Origin: an uncultured Lachnospiraceae bacterium
GTDB lineage: Bacteria; Bacillota_A; Clostridia; TANB77; CAG-508
Length of the DNA: 6,616 bases
Assembly: GCA_947165105.1 (NCBI GenBank)
Contig: CAMUZC010000086.1
Location: 1-6,616 of the forward strand
Reading direction: 5' to 3'
In this document: positions 6,604-6,616 of the stretch, piece after piece
Layout: every line of letters starts with the position of its first letter
Position numbering within the stretch: the first letter of the stretch is position 1
Translations under genes and position numbers: made by a program
Notes under the pieces: model-generated
Seen by the model: only the letters and a program-made list of their open reading frames with translations
Databases searched by the model: none
Told to the model about the DNA's origin: nothing

Positions 6604-6616
6604 ATAAAAAATAGCA

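Overview
The window is a 6.6 kb piece of very AT-rich bacterial chromosome, most likely from a Gram-positive low-GC lineage (Bacillota, Clostridia-like). Supporting this are strong AGGAGG-type ribosome binding sites, sigma-A-like promoters with TATAAT boxes, AGA as the dominant Arg codon, TAA/TAG stops, TGG as Trp, and protein families typical of that phylum (PF06541 'CmpB' membrane protein, MacB/FtsX-type exporter, TetR regulator). I see no mobile element, CRISPR array, tRNA or rRNA.

Layout. (1) 1-1230, minus: a complete U32-family protein, closest to the tRNA U34 hydroxylation protein TrhP. (2) 1231-1421: a divergent promoter region. (3) 1422-1996, plus: a PF06541-type membrane protein whose reading frame changes twice, at 1590 and 1612. 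(4) 2045-2076: a bidirectional terminator separating it from a minus-strand operon. (5) The operon, transcribed from about 5841 down to 2081, encodes an ABC ATPase, a two-lobed FtsX-type permease and an isoprenylcysteine-methyltransferase-like membrane protein. The last gene needs one frame change at 2537. (6) 5682-6000: a divergent control region with two sigma-A promoters, a palindrome under the regulator's promoter and a long structured leader. (7) 6001-6603, plus: a TetR-family regulator, the obvious candidate to control itself and the divergent exporter operon.

The most interesting signal is not a gene but a decoding pattern. Two unrelated membrane-protein genes on opposite strands contain three apparent +1 frameshifts. 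All three have the same form: an extra C sits exactly at a codon boundary in front of a conserved glycine codon (TAT-C-GGT, TAC-C-GGC, ATG-C-GGA). In the incoming frame each one presents the codon CGG. By my scan, CGG does not occur in frame anywhere in the roughly 1,770 uninterrupted codons of the window. This fits a genome in which CGG is an unassigned or hungry codon that makes the ribosome skip one base and read GGN as glycine, so that CGGN behaves like a four-base glycine codon. The known precedent is the Ty1 site CUU-AGG-C. A sequencing artefact or ordinary gene decay remains possible. A genome-wide CGG census, a tRNA inventory and proteomics would separate the explanations.
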